A DNA stretch of 11,742 bases from a bacterium (GCA_024206195.1 JAAGZO010000683.1:1-11742), one strand, 5' to 3'. Shown: positions 1-8,554, counted from the first letter of the stretch. Numbers and translations: made by a program. The notes: generated from the letters alone by a model not told the origin.

Positions 1-114
1 TAATGGCCCTACACCTACGCCTTCAACATTACCTGTTATTGTATATGCGCTTGCCATACTAACAACTAGTAAAAACATCAATGTTGTGATTGTTAATTGT
101 ATTGTTGTTTTCAT
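1..114 (-). CDS. Secreted protein, N-terminal fragment (runs off left edge)
   Basis: Thirty-eight in-frame codons begin at an ATG (112-114) and run off the window without a stop. The peptide starts MKTTIQLTITTLMFLLVVSM and continues with ASA-YTITGNV. This is a classical signal peptide: one Lys, a hydrophobic core over residues 5-20, and an A-S-A cleavage site before Tyr24. The mature start, YTITGNVEGVGVG, could be the first strand of a beta-sandwich such as a carboxypeptidase-regulatory-like fold, but too little is visible to assign it. The start lies one base after the stop of the 2810-residue gene, and its ribosome site sits inside that gene's last codons, so translation is probably coupled. 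The fragment was found by reading the reverse strand. It is a convincing start of an exported protein; its function is unknown. Confidence 0.75.
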   Translation of the reverse strand, partial: MKTTIQLTITTLMFLLVVSMASAYTITGNVEGVGVGPL

Positions 115-115
115 T

Positions 116-3100
116 TTATCCCACCACTATTGTCCAATCAGTTGTAACGCTTCCTGGCACCACTCCTACTCCTGTCGGTCCTACGACAAAACTCATGGTA
201 GTTGTGTTTGCTATCAAGTCATATGTATAAATTGCAGGTAATCCATTTACAATGTAATTTCCTGCGCCGTCATCATCTACGACTTGTACCAGATTTGCTG
301 TCCCACTTTCAAAGACTCTTATTGTTGAATTAGGCACTAATGTGAAAGTAACATTTTCTATCACTGTACCTGAGATTCCGCCTGCAATTGAATTGTCTTG
401 TGTCAAGACTTCATCTCTTGTCACAGCACTTGCAGAGATTGTGTATGATGTATCTAAAACATCCTGGAATCCTGGCTTGAATACTGTGAAGTTATAATCG
501 CCCATCTCGACTGTTGCAAAGGAATAAGTTCCATCCTCAGCAGATGTTGTAGATTGGATGACTACGCTATTTTGGATCAACTGAATTGTTGCTCCGAAGA
601 TTGTGTTGTTTGAATCTGTAATAACACCTGACAATGCACCTATTGTATTGAATGGAGTCAAGTATACATCCTGTGTTGCTGTCTCATTAGCCAGCAATGT
701 CATTCCGTTTACTGTTTCCTGATTGTAACCTGCAGCTGTGACTGTCATATTGTAGTCTCCTGCTGGTACAGCAAGTGTATAACCACCGGTTGCATTTGTA
801 GTTGTTGAACCGATTACTCCTGTTCCCTGTCTTAACTGCACAACTGCTCCTGCAATTGTTACATTGGTTACATCTTCGTAGATGACACCTTGGATGTCTG
901 CAGTCAAGTCTACTGTAAAAGTAGTTGTTGCACTGTTGTTATTACCATAATTATCGCTTGCATTCACCAAGATAGTATGGACTCCTTCAGGCAATGTAAG
1001 TGTAAGTACATCAGTACAATCTGCCATTGCAATAGTTGTCAAATTATTTATCTTGTATAAACAGGATGTTGCATCAACACCTGTTTCAGCATCTGTAACA
1101 GTTATGTTCAGATCAAATGCACCATATATTGTGCTTGCATTTGCTGGACTGTTTATTGTGATTGCTGGAGGTATTGTGTCCACAATATCGAATTCCCATG
1201 TGCTTGATGTGCCGTCATTGACACCGTCTGAACATATGACATTCCATGTGTGTGGTGTGTAATCCAATCCTGTCACGACGAATGTTGTTAATGTGTTGTT
1301 CAATACTGAATTATTTGTCTGATTCAAGACACCATCAATGTATAATGAACATGTCAAATTACTTGCAGTGTCATCAACAACAATGAATGTGAAGTTGACA
1401 TCCTGTGTATTATTGAACTGTGTTGCATTTGTTGGTGTTTGTATTGTAACAACTGGATCATTGTTTGGTGTTGGTGTTATCTCAATCAGTACACTGTCTG
1501 TTCCAGTCTGATTAATACTGTCTGTTACAGTCAATGTGATTGTGTGATTACCTTCACTCAAGTTATCCAGGTTAAATGTGTTACCTGTGCCTATCATGCC
1601 ATCAACATCTGATGTCCATTCAAGGCTTGCACCTGTTAGATTTCCATCTTCTACATCAACGCCAGTACCATTGAAAGTTACGTTTGTACCGACCATGTAT
1701 TGTGTATTGTTAACAGGTTCTATGATTGTAGCGACAGGAGCGTTATCGACTGGGATTACTGTAATCTCAATCTGAACACTGTCAGTGCCTGTTTGATTTG
1801 CACTGTCTGTTGCTGTTAATGTAATTGTATGATTTCCAACGCTTAGGTTATCAAAGTCAAATGTGTTACCTGAACCGAACACACCGTCAACATCAGATGA
1901 CCACTCAAGGCTTGCACCTGTAAGTGCACCATCTTCAACATCATTACCAGTTCCGTTAAATGTTACATTTGTACCTTCTTGGTAGCTTGTAGCGTTTAGT
2001 GGAGCAATGATAGTTGCCGTTGGGGCATTGTCGATTGGTAATACTGTGATTTCAATCTGAACACTGTCTGTTCCTGTTGCATTATCGCTATCTGTTGCAG
2101 TCAATGTGATTGTATGATTACCAATACTTAGGTTATCAAAGTCGAATGTTTCACCAGTGCCAATTGCACCGTCAACATCAGATGACCACTCAAGGCTTGC
2201 ACCTGTAAGTGCACCGTCTTCAACATCATTACCAGTTCCATTAAATGTTACATTTGTACCATTCTGGTAGCTTGTTCCATTAATAGGAGCAATGATATTT
2301 GCTGTTGGAGCTGTGTTTGGTGCAGCTGTTATTTCAATCTGCACACTGTCAGTACCTGTTTGATTGATACTGTCAGTTGCTGTAAGTGTTATTGTATGAT
2401 TTCCAACGCTTAGGTTATCAAAGTCAAATGTGTTACCTGAACCGAACACACCGTCAACATCAGATGACCACTCAAGGCTTGCACCTGTAAGTGCACCGTC
2501 TTCAACATCATTACCAGTTCCATTAAATGTTACATTATTACCTGATGTGTAACTTGTACCATTTACTGGAGCAATGATATTTGCTGTTGGAATATTATCA
2601 ATTGGTGTATCAGTTATTTCAATCTGAACACTTGCTGTGTCAGTTACATTCTGACTGTCAGTTACTGTTAATGTGATTGTGTGATTGCCGATTGTCAATG
2701 CACTGTAATCAAATGTGTTACCTGTACCAAATAGACCATCAACATCAGATGACCACTCAAGACTAGCACCAGTTAAAGCACCGTCTTCTGCATCTGTGCC
2801 TGTACCGTTGAAAGTTACATTTGTACCATTAAGATATGATGTACCATTCAATGGTGCAATTATTGTAGCTACTGGAGCAGTGTTTGCTGTTGCATTTCCT
2901 GAAACAACTTCAATCTGTACACTGTCAGTTGCTGTCAAGTTTCCACTGTCAGTTGCTGTTAATGTAATTGTGTGATTGCCAATTGACAATCCTGAAAGAT
3001 TAAATGCTTCACCAGCACCTATTGTACCATTGATATCTGATGTCCACTCAAGACTTGCACCTGTTAGGAAAAGATCTTCAATATCAGTAACTAATGCTGT

Positions 3101-6100
3101 AAATGAAAGCAATGTTTCATTGCCAACAGTTGTACCGTTAGATGGTGATAAGATCATTGGTACTGGTGGAGTATTCACTGTTGAATTTCCTGGAACAACT
3201 TCAATTTGTATTGAGTCTGTTCCCCATGCACCAAAGCTGTCAGTTGCATTCAATGTTATTGTATGATTTCCAACTGTAAGTCCTGATACAAGAAGGTTTT
3301 CTCCTATTCCTAAGGTGCCATCAATATCTGATGTCCATACTAGGCTTGCACCTGTAAGGTTTCCTTCTTCAGGATCAATAGCCATACCCATGAATGTAAC
3401 ATTTGTTTCGTTTCCGAAAACACTGCCATTTGTTGGGTATATGATTGTAGCGACAGGAGCGCCGTTCACTCCAGATGGACTGACAGTTATAATAACTGAG
3501 TCTGTACCTGTTGCGTTAAGGCTGTCTGTAGCTGTAAGTGTTATTGTATGTATTCCCATTGACAAGTTGTCAAGTGAGAATGATTCATCACTACCAATGT
3601 TGCCATTAATACTTGATGTCCACTCAAGACTTGCACCTGTAAGTGCGCCATCTTCTGGGTCAGCACCTGTTCCTGCAAAGTCAATTGTTTCATTGTCAAG
3701 GAACATTGAACCGTTAACTGGTAATGTTATTGTAGCGACTGGAACCTGGTTAGGAACTGTGCCATTAATTATTTCAATCTGTACACTGTCTGTTCCTGTT
3801 GCAGTCAAGCTGTCAGTTACTGTTAATGTAATTGTGTGATTTCCTTCTGATAAATTATCAAGTTGGAATGTTTCTCCATTACTTAAGAATCCATTAACAT
3901 CAGATGACCATTCAAGGCTTGTGCCATTTAATACACCATCTTCAACATCATTACCAGTACCATTAAATGTTACATTTGTACCAAGTGAGTACATTGAACC
4001 ATTAACTGGTAGGATTATTGTTGCTGTTGGATCTGTGTTTGGAATTGCATTTACTGTGATGTTTGTTGATGTATTAGAGTCTGAACCGCCAATCACACAA
4101 ACAAGATCTGCTGTTAGATCAGATGAACCTACAATTAATGCTTCAACTGAGAATGAAAAGTTCATCTCTTCAGGTTCTTCCAATATACTAATAACTTGTG
4201 TTCCTGTTGTTACATTTAGTACTGATGGATCTGATGCTGTAAGGTCAAGTGTACAATCTGCAATAGTACCATTAACACCTTCTACCCAAACTCCTGTAAC
4301 GAATACCTCTCCTTCATTAAATGTTTCATCGCTTAAAGGATAATGTATCCATACATCTGCATTACCAACAGTATCTGGATCAACAACAAAGAACTGTTCA
4401 ATTTCTGAATCATTAATATTTCCGCTTGTGTCATTTGCAATTACTCTTACATTATATGGACCATACTGATCTGTGTATTCAAATACAGCCCAGTATGTAT
4501 TTTCTGCTCCAAGAGTTGCAGGTAATTCAACATATTCAAATATACCGCTGCCTCCAACTTGAAAGTAAACTGTATCTACAGCAACATTATCTGTAACATT
4601 TGCACTTAGATTGATATCTGAAAGGATTGTTGTTGTTGCAAATGGAGTTGCTGTCAGATCAATAACAGTCGGAGCCACTGTATCTGGGCCTACATCTATT
4701 GTTACTGTACCTATTGACTGCATTCCTGCTTCACAAGTTGTCTGAACTGTGATAACTGTGTCATTAACATCTTCTAATGCTATCATGTCCCATGAAACTG
4801 TCTGAACTGATGTCAAATCGCCTAGTGCGATTGCAGCAGTTCCTGAGTTCAATGCGACAAATGCATCGTCGAAGAATATTGTTGCTGTACAAGCATATCC
4901 TGTGCCGCCGATTGCTGCAATTGAAGCATCCACATCGAATGTTCCATCTATTGCAAATAAGTCCTGCTCATCCGGATATGTTATAATTGTTATTGTATTT
5001 GCTGTTCCAGTACTATTCAATTCAATTGTGAAACTTGTACCTTCTGTATCATTCACATTTGCTGAAGTATCTGATGCAACAATTTGAACTGTGTAAACAC
5101 CGACTTCTAATGTGTTAGTGAAGTCTACTGAGTATGTGTCACCTAAACCTGTCATAGGCAAGGTGAATGTTTCTAATGCACTTGGTGTTGTAAAGATTGC
5201 TTCAACTGTACCAACCATGCCTAAGTCATCAACTACATTTGCACTGATTGCTATTGTAGTTGCTTGAAGTGCAGTGTTTGGTGTTGCTGTAACATCTGTT
5301 ACCCATGGTGCCTGATCATTTTCAACATTGACATTTACCATTATGCTGTCTGAGGAATTTCCTCCGAAAACACAGGTTGTATCTGCATCCAATGGAAGTC
5401 CTGCTCCATATGTTAATGCATCAACACTGAATGTTAATGTTTGGCTTGAACCATCTGTAAGATCCCCTAGTACTTCTACTGGAGTTGTAATATTCAATTC
5501 TGTTGCAGTGCTTGTAAGAGCAACTTCACATACAAATACATCTCCTGTGACATTAACTTCTACTTCTACATCGAATGTATCTCCGACGGTCATGTTTGCG
5601 TCATCTTCTGGGGATAATATTGTTGTTTCTGTATCTCCAAATGAATCTACAACATGGAAAATAGTTGTTGCTGATGCATTCAGACCTTCATTGTCTTCTG
5701 CATATGCTTCAACAGTGTATGTACCAAGTTGTGTAGTACCTGAAAATAACATACTGTAAAGATTACCGACATTTGCAACATCTGGAAAATTCTGTACTGT
5801 AAGTCCATCTGGGAATACTACCCTAAGATTGACAAAAGCTACTGCTACATTATCTGTAACAATTGCTGATAATGTGACATTTTCAGATTCACTTACAACA
5901 TATGGTTCTGCTGTAAAATTAGTTATCTGAGGTGCCTGTACATCATCTCCGATTGTTATATTAATTGTATCTGTTGACTGACCGCCCTGTACACATATAG
6001 TGTGGATTGCAATTTGTGTTTCTCCTGCACCAATTGCATTGAAGGTCCAGTACTCTGGTGATTGTGAACCTTGTGTGAGATCGCCTACAGTTTGTACTGC

Positions 6101-8548
6101 TGTATCTACAGTTAGCATTGAACTGTTGTAGAAAGCTTCTGAAACACAGTTGAATACATCTCCACCTACTGCACTGATTAAAGCTGTTAGGTTGAATGTT
6201 TCCATGATTGCGAAATTATCGCCATCGCTTGGAGTTAGTATTTCAGTTTCTGTATCTCCGATTGTTTCATTATCATTGATTACAACAAAGGTTGTGCCTT
6301 CTGCATCATTGACATTAGCTGAAGTATCTTCTGCAATTATCTGCACATCATACTCGCCAAGTTCAACTGTAGCAGAATAATCTCCGGAATATATGTCACC
6401 GGTTGTGACTGCCATTGTTATGTCTGAAACATAAAATCCTGAAGGTGATGTTACTCTTGCAGTGACTGATGCCACGCCGTAATCATCTGTAACATTAGCT
6501 GTGATTGTAACTACTTCACTCTGCTGTGCTGGATTTGGTGTTGCATTAACATCTACAACAACTGGAGGTTGATCATCAGCTGAAACAATAACATCATGTG
6601 TTATTGTACTTGAATCTCCATCTTCGTCTGTCACAGTCATCTCAACTGGGAAAGTTCCTGCAGTCATGAACATATTTGTAGGATCTGCAATTGCTGATGT
6701 GTTATCATCAGTAAAGTTCCATGCCCATGTTTCAATAGCATCGCAATTATCATTTGTTGTTTCATCTGTAAACTGAACAAGTGTTAGATTTGCAATTATT
6801 CCTGTAGTAGGTTCAAAACTGAAAGCTGCTGTAGGAACATCTTCATTAACTGTTATATCCCATGTATGTGAAGCAACAACAGTGCTACTAATCATAGCCT
6901 GGAAGATTAATTCATGATCCCCTACTTCATCATCATCTGTAGTATAAGTGTATGAGAATCCATTTGAGTTATCAAATGCAATATCCCCATCCCATCTCCA
7001 TCTATAATGTAGGAGTTGATTATCTGGATTATTTACTGCCACACTAAATGTCTGTGATTCACATTCAGTCATTGCGAATGTGGTATCAAGAGGTGTGCCT
7101 GTAACAGTCACATCATCTGATTCTGAATCTTGTACAACGACTTTAAGCCATGCACTATCAGATGTAGAATCTGTTGCAGTTGCAGTGAATAATATATAGT
7201 CTGTTCCTGAAAAATCTGGATTGACAGTTGTATCAATTGTAACTCTATTTCCACCACTTATTGATACATCAACCATATCATTTTCTGAAAATGACCATGT
7301 AAGTGATGGCTTGTCTTCATAATCTACAAAATTATCAAGATCAAGTACATTTTCATTAACTGTATTTTCATCAACATTGACTGTTCCAAGATCTAATACG
7401 ATTGGAGCAGTTGTTTCGTATAATGGATTAAAGAATCTTACAACATTTTCTCCTGAACTGTCTCCAGTTGGAGTATAATATAATGTACGTGATAAGGTAC
7501 TGTCTGGATCTGTGCTTGTAAGTGTACATTTGAAATTGCTGAAGTAAGGCCTGTAATTACAAGTTGTTACAAATCCTTCTTCTGGATTTGTAAATGAACA
7601 TCCTGCGCTTGAACAGCTAGGAAGTCTTGAATCAAGGAATATCTCGTCTACATCAGGAACGTGTCCTTCTGCATCGTAAGCGAATCTGAACATTCTATCA
7701 GAATCTAGTTCGTATTGTGCAAATGGAATTCCTTCAACAACACTACCACTGATTGGATCGCCGTTGCTGTTAACAATTGATATTGTTGTAGGATTAACAT
7801 ATACAAATGCGTTATCTTCATGAAATTCATCTGCTTCAATTGCAGCTGTTCTGAAGATGAATTCATCAGCTTCTTGTTCATCAACAACATTGAATGTAAG
7901 AGTATACTGACCTACCTTATTTTTATCATTCTTTAATTTTATTATGTAATCGTAAGAACCTTCTGTAGTTTCTGTTATATCCCAGCTTTTTGTACATGAA
8001 TTTGCTGCTGGAGTACATGTCTGCATTGTGTAATCTTCTGAATCATAAGGATATTCTCCTAATGTCATTGCAATTACATTATCATCTGGATCATGACCAA
8101 CTGCCTGAATTGAAAAAGTGAATTCTTCTCCATCAAACACTATGTCTGATACATCTACTGATTGTATTATTGGATCATGATTGTAATCACCTGGCTCTAT
8201 AATAACTATGCCTTCTTTTGCAGGATCTACATCTCCTGGATTGATTATATAATTAGGTTTTACATTATTACTAGTACTTCCACTTGATGGAACATAGGGT
8301 TTAATAACAGCAACATGTGAAGTCGAAGGTGTTGTGAGGGTAGACACTTTAGAGCTTCCGCTAGTTGTTGACGCAGTTTTTACGATATTACTGACTATAA
8401 CTGGATCATTTGTTGCGGTGTTCTGTTCTAATGTATCTATCTTAACTGGTTTTACAACGACAACTGTTGTGCCTGCTGCAGCAACATTCATCACAAAACC
8501 AAATAGTAAGATGAAGATACAAAGGATTGATATTGCTTTGTTTTTCAT
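116..8548 (-). CDS. Giant secreted multi-domain Ig/PKD repeat surface protein
   Basis: This 2810-residue protein is probably an extracellular surface fibre or adhesin. A signal peptide (residues 1-25, cleavage after A-A-A) precedes a Ser/Thr/Pro linker. Approximate domain order: Ig-like region 126-380; cadherin-like domain 382-475 (DLDNFVDYEDKPSLTW, DFSGT); Ig-like 478-570; PKD domain 572-660 (WAWNFTDD, GTFPVEMTVTDEDGD); four ~211-residue units 662-1506; nine ~95-residue units 1507-2364; two archaeal-type Ig-like domains 2365-2549; and carboxypeptidase-regulatory-like domains at 2550, 2641 and, degenerate, 2727. N-x-S/T sequons are very dense, six or seven per unit in units 5-9, suggesting heavy N-glycosylation if the host is archaeal. 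No enzymatic motif, C-terminal membrane helix or sorting signal is visible. The ATG at 8546-8548 follows GAGGGT by a normal spacing and directly starts the signal peptide. The frame is unbroken throughout. Reading and architecture are secure; the adhesin role is inferred. Confidence 0.93.
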   Translation of the reverse strand: MKNKAISILCIFILLFGFVMNVAAAGTTVVVVKPVKIDTLEQNTATNDPVIVSNIVKTASTTSGSSKVSTLTTPSTSHVAVIKPYVPSSGSTSNNVKPNYIINPGDVDPAKEGIVIIEPGDYNHDPIIQSVDVSDIVFDGEEFTFSIQAVGHDPDDNVIAMTLGEYPYDSEDYTMQTCTPAANSCTKSWDITETTEGSYDYIIKLKNDKNKVGQYTLTFNVVDEQEADEFIFRTAAIEADEFHEDNAFVYVNPTTISIVNSNGDPISGSVVEGIPFAQYELDSDRMFRFAYDAEGHVPDVDEIFLDSRLPSCSSAGCSFTNPEEGFVTTCNYRPYFSNFKCTLTSTDPDSTLSRTLYYTPTGDSSGENVVRFFNPLYETTAPIVLDLGTVNVDENTVNENVLDLDNFVDYEDKPSLTWSFSENDMVDVSISGGNRVTIDTTVNPDFSGTDYILFTATATDSTSDSAWLKVVVQDSESDDVTVTGTPLDTTFAMTECESQTFSVAVNNPDNQLLHYRWRWDGDIAFDNSNGFSYTYTTDDDEVGDHELIFQAMISSTVVASHTWDITVNEDVPTAAFSFEPTTGIIANLTLVQFTDETTNDNCDAIETWAWNFTDDNTSAIADPTNMFMTAGTFPVEMTVTDEDGDSSTITHDVIVSADDQPPVVVDVNATPNPAQQSEVVTITANVTDDYGVASVTARVTSPSGFYVSDITMAVTTGDIYSGDYSATVELGEYDVQIIAEDTSANVNDAEGTTFVVINDNETIGDTETEILTPSDGDNFAIMETFNLTALISAVGGDVFNCVSEAFYNSSMLTVDTAVQTVGDLTQGSQSPEYWTFNAIGAGETQIAIHTICVQGGQSTDTINITIGDDVQAPQITNFTAEPYVVSESENVTLSAIVTDNVAVAFVNLRVVFPDGLTVQNFPDVANVGNLYSMLFSGTTQLGTYTVEAYAEDNEGLNASATTIFHVVDSFGDTETTILSPEDDANMTVGDTFDVEVEVNVTGDVFVCEVALTSTATELNITTPVEVLGDLTDGSSQTLTFSVDALTYGAGLPLDADTTCVFGGNSSDSIMVNVNVENDQAPWVTDVTATPNTALQATTIAISANVVDDLGMVGTVEAIFTTPSALETFTLPMTGLGDTYSVDFTNTLEVGVYTVQIVASDTSANVNDTEGTSFTIELNSTGTANTITIITYPDEQDLFAIDGTFDVDASIAAIGGTGYACTATIFFDDAFVALNSGTAAIALGDLTSVQTVSWDMIALEDVNDTVITVQTTCEAGMQSIGTVTIDVGPDTVAPTVIDLTATPFATTTILSDINLSANVTDNVAVDTVYFQVGGSGIFEYVELPATLGAENTYWAVFEYTDQYGPYNVRVIANDTSGNINDSEIEQFFVVDPDTVGNADVWIHYPLSDETFNEGEVFVTGVWVEGVNGTIADCTLDLTASDPSVLNVTTGTQVISILEEPEEMNFSFSVEALIVGSSDLTADLVCVIGGSDSNTSTNITVNAIPNTDPTATIILPVNGSMYSLGTNVTFNGTGNDVEDGVLNGTSLEWSSDVNGFLSNGETFQLDNLSEGNHTITLTVTDSLTATGTDSVQIEIINGTVPNQVPVATITLPVNGSMFLDNETIDFAGTGADPEDGALTGASLEWTSSINGNIGSDESFSLDNLSMGIHTITLTATDSLNATGTDSVIITVSPSGVNGAPVATIIYPTNGSVFGNETNVTFMGMAIDPEEGNLTGASLVWTSDIDGTLGIGENLLVSGLTVGNHTITLNATDSFGAWGTDSIQIEVVPGNSTVNTPPVPMILSPSNGTTVGNETLLSFTALVTDIEDLFLTGASLEWTSDINGTIGAGEAFNLSGLSIGNHTITLTATDSGNLTATDSVQIEVVSGNATANTAPVATIIAPLNGTSYLNGTNVTFNGTGTDAEDGALTGASLEWSSDVDGLFGTGNTFDYSALTIGNHTITLTVTDSQNVTDTASVQIEITDTPIDNIPTANIIAPVNGTSYTSGNNVTFNGTGNDVEDGALTGASLEWSSDVDGVFGSGNTFDFDNLSVGNHTITLTATDSINQTGTDSVQIEITAAPNTAPTANIIAPINGTSYQNGTNVTFNGTGNDVEDGALTGASLEWSSDVDGAIGTGETFDFDNLSIGNHTITLTATDSDNATGTDSVQIEITVLPIDNAPTATIIAPLNATSYQEGTNVTFNGTGNDVEDGALTGASLEWSSDVDGVFGSGNTFDFDNLSVGNHTITLTATDSANQTGTDSVQIEITVIPVDNAPVATIIEPVNNTQYMVGTNVTFNGTGVDVEDGNLTGASLEWTSDVDGMIGTGNTFNLDNLSEGNHTITLTVTDSINQTGTDSVLIEITPTPNNDPVVTIQTPTNATQFNNTQDVNFTFIVVDDTASNLTCSLYIDGVLNQTNNSVLNNTLTTFVVTGLDYTPHTWNVICSDGVNDGTSSTWEFDIVDTIPPAITINSPANASTIYGAFDLNITVTDAETGVDATSCLYKINNLTTIAMADCTDVLTLTLPEGVHTILVNASDNYGNNNSATTTFTVDLTADIQGVIYEDVTNVTIAGAVVQLRQGTGVIGSTTTNATGGYTLAVPAGDYNMTVTAAGYNQETVNGMTLLANETATQDVYLTPFNTIGALSGVITDSNNTIFGATIQLIQNSVVIQSTTSAEDGTYSFATVEMGDYNFTVFKPGFQDVLDTSYTISASAVTRDEVLTQDNSIAGGISGTVIENVTFTLVPNSTIRVFESGTANLVQVVDDDGAGNYIVNGLPAIYTYDLIANTTTMSFVVGPTGVGVVPGSVTTDWTIVVG
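119..125 (-). promoter_or_regulatory. Shine-Dalgarno-like site for the left-edge gene
   Basis: Read on the minus strand the sequence is GGTGGGA, then TAAAATG. It lies within the last codons of the giant gene and about five bases before the ATG at 114. Its position inside the upstream gene supports translational coupling. The match to the 16S anti-Shine-Dalgarno is partial. Confidence 0.5.
119..901 (-). repeat. C-terminal carboxypeptidase-regulatory-like domains (residues 2550-2810)
   Basis: Two clear modules start at residues 2550 (ADIQGVIYEDV) and 2641 (GVITDSNNTIFGA). Both show the family's pattern: a G-x-I opening strand, an 'AxVQL' or 'ATIQL' strand, a T-x-x-x-GxY turn (GGYTLAVPAGDYNMTV and GTYSFATVEMGDYNFTV) and a following GY/GF. 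A third module from 2727 (GTVIENVTFTL) keeps the GNYIVNGLPA turn but is otherwise diverged, and it forms the very end of the protein. These small prealbumin-like beta-sandwiches are common in secreted proteins as stabilising or binding modules. No anchor follows them. Confidence 0.75.
902..1456 (-). other. Two archaeal-type Ig-like domains (residues 2365-2549)
   Basis: Residues 2365-2460 start PVVTIQTPTNATQF and contain the SNLTCSLYIDGVLNQT segment, followed by HTWNVICSDGVNDG; a Cys on each of two facing strands would allow an Ig-type disulphide. Residues 2461-2549 start PAITINSPANAST, with SCLYKINN and a second Cys, then HTILVNASDNYGN. Both types recur in surface proteins of DPANN archaea, from my knowledge of these families. 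This is the main taxonomic clue in the window. They separate the nine-unit array from the C-terminal modules. Confidence 0.7.
1824..1930 (-). repeat. 107-bp exact direct repeat, copy in unit 8
   Basis: This stretch is identical base for base to 2391-2497, offset by 567 bp (189 codons, two repeat units). Similarity continues past a single a/g difference at 1931, with only scattered mismatches until about 1975. It encodes the middle and later part of unit 8, through the VFGSGNTFDFDNLSVGNHT segment. Identity at silent positions implies recent duplication or gene conversion rather than protein-level selection alone. Confidence 0.93.
2167..2254 (-). repeat. 88-bp exact direct repeat, copy in unit 7
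   Basis: This is identical to 2449-2536 in unit 6, offset by 282 bp (94 codons, one unit). It encodes the NVTFNGTGNDVEDGALTG to SSDVDG portion. Unit 7 matches unit 6 best here, whereas unit 8 matches unit 6 best over the other part of the unit, giving a mosaic pattern. Confidence 0.9.
2391..2497 (-). repeat. 107-bp exact direct repeat, copy in unit 6
   Basis: This is the partner of 1824-1930, identical across all 107 bases when compared by eye. Its last 49 bases also belong to the 88-bp repeat shared with unit 7, so unit 6 is the unit most closely related to both neighbours. Confidence 0.93.
2449..2536 (-). repeat. 88-bp exact direct repeat, copy in unit 6
   Basis: This is the partner of 2167-2254. 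It overlaps the end of the 107-bp repeat, so the same segment of unit 6 serves as a match to two other units. Confidence 0.9.
4031..6565 (-). repeat. Four tandem ~211-residue two-domain units with a conserved Cys pair (residues 662-1506)
   Basis: Units start at residues 662, 873, 1081 and 1293 (lengths 211, 208, 212, 214). Each has a first Ig-like half opening P-x-[VI]-x-[DN] with a -[AV]-x-[VA]-[TV]-D-[ND/DY/DL]- segment and a G-x-Y-x-V strand, as in GEYDVQIIAEDTSANVND. A second half opens with a Pro-containing strand, as in ILTPSDGDNF or ILSPEDDANM. The second half carries two Cys: C801/C852, C1007/C1059, C1220/C1272 and C1432/C1484, always 51 or 52 residues apart, in x-C-x-[AVL] and [IT/TT/LV]-C-[VE]-x-G contexts. 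The spacing fits an intradomain disulphide. I do not recognise the second half as a named family. Confidence 0.88.
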
Positions 8549-8554
8549 TTTATT

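Larger units (their letters stand above)
1457..4030 (-). repeat. Nine tandem ~95-residue Ig-like repeats (residues 1507-2364)
   Basis: Units start at residues 1507, 1603, 1698, 1795, 1892, 1987, 2081, 2176 and 2271, so lengths are 96, 95, 97, 97, 95, 94, 95, 95 and 94. Each opens with P-[TV]-x-x-I-x-x-P-x-N, continues with a D-x-E-[DE] turn (commonly NGTGNDVEDGALTGASLEW), then W-[ST]-S-[DS]-[VI]-[DN]-G, and closes with G-[NI]-H-T-I-T-L-x-[AV]-T-D-S and a [DA]-S-[VI]-x-I-x strand. This is a well-known extracellular Ig-like repeat type, also frequent in bacteria. The repeated acidic residues could bind calcium, which is inference. Units 1-4 are diverged; units 5-9, and especially 6-8, are very similar even at DNA level. 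There is no Cys in the array. Confidence 0.92.

Noticed and set aside
3315..3839. 174-codon plus-strand ORF opposite the repeat array
   Set aside because: It is the antisense reading of the nine-unit array; similar peptides (DVHSRLAPV, VPLKVTFVP) recur once per unit in several plus-strand ORFs, as expected of mirrored repeats. No ribosome site was seen, and a strong gene occupies the other strand.
1457..4030. CRISPR-like regular repetition with about 280-290 bp spacing
   Set aside because: The repeats are protein-coding, in frame, about 285 bp long and lack unique spacers; they are domain repeats.
5328..5759. 143-codon plus-strand ORF
   Set aside because: It lies wholly opposite the four-unit array, has Ser/Val/Thr-rich composition that mirrors the antisense codons, and shows no independent start signal.
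116..8548. Giant protein as a polysaccharide-degrading enzyme carrying PKD and Ig modules
   Set aside because: All of the residues are accounted for by beta-sandwich-type modules or linkers, and no glycosidase, lyase or protease motif was seen.
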